From: Luzula sylvatica
Lineage: Eukaryota; Streptophyta; Magnoliopsida; Poales; Juncaceae
DNA length: 64,000 nucleotides
Reading direction: 5' to 3'
NCBI GenBank assembly: GCA_946800325.1
Contig: OX326958.1
Coordinates: forward strand, 8,008,001 to 8,072,000
Shown piece after piece: positions 61,116-64,000 of this stretch; position 1 is the stretch's first letter; each line of letters opens with the position of its first letter. The notes under the pieces are model-generated. The model had not been told where the DNA came from and made no database searches. It saw only the letters and a list, made by a program, of their open reading frames with translations. The position numbers were made by a program, and so were the translations under genes.

Positions 61116-61337
61116 TCATGTGTCAAAATAGAATATTCAAACAAAATATGAAATTTTATCATATAAAATCACGGTATTTTTTTTGGGGGGGGGGAATTCG
61201 GAGCTTTCGAGAAACTCCCTTCTTCTGTAGTTGGCCTCCTCAAGAAATATCTCAAACTATTCGCTAAAACCTGCATGTACAAAATAGAATATTCAAACAA
61301 AATATGAAATTTTATAATTATTAAATATTATGAAGAA

Positions 61338-62599
61338 CTAGGAGAATACTCGCGGCGAGAATGTTAATTATGTTTTTCATTATAATATAAAGTATTTATA
61401 AATATACTGATATTGATAATATCATTTCATAATATAATTATTTGAACTAATTTGTTTATGATTATGTGTAAGTTTTTCAATTATTATACATTATGATGAC
61501 AAAAAATTTCATTTTCTTAATCAAGTAATAACACTTATATTAATGTGACTGTATAATAATAATATATGAGGTATAACATGATTTTACAAAAAAAATATAT
61601 AACTACAAATATTATATCATTGTTGTTCACAATATTTCATATAATATTAAATGTAAAAAAAATAATAAATCATACAACATACGTAGTAACATATCATTAA
61701 TTATCAAGTACTAATAATTTGTTATTGATTAAAAATGCAACGGAAATTATAAATAATATCAAACTTAATAGTGAAAATAATTTAATAAATAATATAAAAA
61801 ATTAATTTAGCATAACATAAATATAAATTATTTTTTGTCATATGATTTTTGTTAATTTTATATTTTTATTTTGTAAGTGTTTATAAATCTAAGATATTTT
61901 TTCGATGGATAAGCTTTTTTTATTTCTATTATTTTTCAAAGAAAATAATATTAAATTGGTTTGATTAAAAACACAAATATAATCAACTTAGTTTTATATG
62001 ATATTAGTATAGTTTTAATTTCTAGAAATAAATATTAATATTTAAAATTCTATAATATATGAATAAAATTATTAAAATTATATTTTGTAAAAATGTATTT
62101 TTTGCATTGTATTTTTTTTACATAATATTTTTACAAATTCAAATTATGAAAAATGGTTTGTATGAACTATGCTAATATGGATGTCAAAATAAAAAGAAAA
62201 TTAAAACTACCAGAAATGATACTAGTTATTAATATTTCATATTTCATATTTTAACTTTTCATCTTCCATCGCATTCACATTTGATTATGTAAACTTACCA
62301 GAAATGATAAACAATTGAATAAACTTAGTCTAACATGAAGCTAACCAATAAAAATAGTCCCCATCATTAAATAATGATGATGTTGCTTTTTAAAAATCCT
62401 TAAAACATGGTGTAAAATAAGAGACAGTTAAATGACTACAAAGAAAAAATGTTTATAAAAAACCAATGATTAATCAATGGTCTAAATTTTGTCACATACC
62501 ATAATCAATGGTTAAAAAGAAAGTGAATGATGTTAAAAAGAAAGTGATGATGTAGCACAAGAAAATTACACAAAGTTGAGTCCAAAATAAGGGTGTGGG
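61338..62599 (-). mobile_element. Non-autonomous Helitron (family B, copy 2)
   Basis: Starts on the plus strand as A / CTAGGAGAATACTCGCGGCGAG, the inverted 3' end, matching the end at 13016. The right part (about 62340-62599) matches 14070-14321, including GTGTAAAATAAG and CAATGGT blocks. The hairpin is degraded and the 5' terminus is altered, so this copy is older than the 13-kb one. Non-coding. Confidence 0.65.
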
Positions 62600-62886
62600 T
62601 AAATTATTTACTTGTTGCAAGACCTTGATGAGTGGCCGTCCTCTGTAACTAATTTGAATTTTTGTACGATAAATCCTAAAATTAAATTATAGAAGTAAAA
62701 ACACCAGATTAATATTCCTGAAATTAGATTTTTTTTTTTAATGAAAGATAAAGAACCAAAATTAAAAATTAATTTTTATTAATTCAAATATGTAAATTCA
62801 AATTAATCAATTTGGCATCCATTTAAATCTGTCAAATATTTTTAAATAATCTTTGACAATAACTAATTTAACAGTGGTGTTAGACA

Positions 62887-63031
62887 TCCCGCATTTAAAT
62901 ACCCCCAAGTGACACACACCTATTTTATTTCTCAATTGAATTGTCAAATACATTTATCACTATAATCATTATACATTTATTACATTCCATATTTGATAGT
63001 TCGGGGTGCATGCGGGATCATTAGAGCGGGA
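62887..63031. mobile_element. Possible small MITE with ACATCCCGC ends
   Basis: ACATCCCGC at the left end and GCGGGATGT at the right form 9-bp inverted termini, with a second inverted pair inside (CCCGCATTTAAATACCCC and GGGGTGCATGCGGG). About 145 bp. No clear target duplication. Confidence 0.35.
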
Positions 63032-64000
63032 TGTATATTATTATTCATTAATTTAATCTTTCAAATATTTTTGAATCTAAAGAAATACAATAGTCAATTA
63101 AATCTAAAAAAATAACAAATATTCAATTTGTTCATAACTTAATTACCATTTTTTAATCTAGAGATAGTTAATCCAAAAATACATCAATTTGTCCATAACT
63201 TAATTACCATTTTCGGTAAATATCTGTTAAATAATTTTCCTTAATTACCACCAGTTCAAATATATTTTCATAAAAAAATAAAAAAATCTGCCCACTAGCA
63301 CAAATTAGCAGTAAACACAAATTGGATTTCAGTATAAATTCATCTGATTATTAACCAATAAAAATAACATGAATTAACCATTTATTTATTTGAAAACATA
63401 TCGATTAATCCACTAACCAAAATTTTCCCTTCGAAACAGCAAGAAAAAAAGACGAACATATCTGAAAATAGCAAACAAAAACAGATCGAAAACAGCAAAA
63501 AAACATCTGCATGGATCTGAATGAACCACATAAAGAAATCATAAAACAGACTTGAAAATAGCAACAAATCCCGAATTAACCACATGAAATAATCACGAAT
63601 TAACAACAAGAAATACACAAGAGATTTTGCCGAGAAATAAATCCAAATCGAGAAGAGGTAGCAGATTAAACACAAACCAACAAGATTAAACGAAGATAAA
63701 CGAGATTAAATCTGGCTTTGAAGATAAAAAGATTAAATCCACATGAAGAAAATGAAAATAACAAGATTAAACAAAAATTCTGTTTGATAAATTTCAAAAA
63801 GGCTACTGTACCCTATCATTTTCCACGACACTCTATATATCCCTAATTAATAATTAATTATTGAAATAATTAACAAAATTATATTTCATTAACAGTCAAT
63901 TAATATATAATTAAAGTACATAATGTAAAAATATGAAACTTAGAGAACCATCTTATTATTTATATCATGAATGTCAAAATATAAAAACAGACATACTCAA
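63032..64000. other. AT-rich intergenic DNA
   Basis: A pair of related phrases (TTGTTCATAACTTAATTACC, TTGTCCATAACTTAATTACC) lies at about 63128 and 63190. The 97-codon minus-strand frame (63382-63675) is F/L/S-rich and unsupported. No gene seen. Confidence 0.4.

Noticed and set aside
63382..63675. 97-codon hydrophobic minus-strand frame
   Set aside because: AT-rich noise with no promoter, splice or family support.

Overview
The window is AT-rich nuclear DNA from a flowering plant, most likely a eudicot. The evidence is genes split by GT-AG introns, an RNase T2 gene of the plant RNS1/RNase LE type, Copia, Harbinger, hAT and Helitron elements, and a long tandem satellite. It is gene-poor and shaped by repeats. 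There are no bacterial-style operons, CRISPR arrays or rRNA/tRNA genes that I can see. The species cannot be named from the sequence alone.

Layout. 0-5.7 kb: AT-rich DNA, a probable small minus-strand gene (1.8-2.8 kb), a telo-box leader (about 4.0 kb), a 194-bp foldback (4.64-4.83 kb) and a CAT-repeat tract. 5.8-11.9 kb: direct repeats holding six hairpins that share one loop, ending at a Helitron-type 3' terminus (11,904). 13.0-16.3 kb: a Helitron, then an intact four-exon RNase T2 gene on the minus strand. 17.8-18.5 kb: a pseudo-copy of that gene. 19.4-20.1 kb: a hAT MITE. 23.1-23.6 kb: a small Helitron. 24.0-27.9 kb: an unrecognised plus-strand gene of many tiny symmetric exons, one of them split by a probable solo LTR, followed by a minisatellite. 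29.0-30.5 kb: a deleted Harbinger element. 31.3-35.6 kb: a second RNase pseudo-copy, split by a 2.8-kb Helitron carrying a histone H2A.Z-like exon. 36.3-52.8 kb: a 124-bp satellite array split by a Copia element (41.6-50.2 kb) with nearly identical LTRs and a decayed polyprotein. 54.5-55.5 kb: an exon-like fragment and a very GC-rich minisatellite. 55.5-56.9 kb: a probable minus-strand gene or gene remnant. 58.1-64 kb: more Helitrons, duplications and AT-rich DNA.

The only gene I can both recognise and read complete is the RNase T2 gene. The window mainly records duplication followed by separate transposon insertions. One RNase-flank duplicate keeps the empty site of a Helitron that entered the other copy. 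No operon-like or defence-like system was found. The most unusual items are the micro-exon gene and the family of conserved-loop hairpins.
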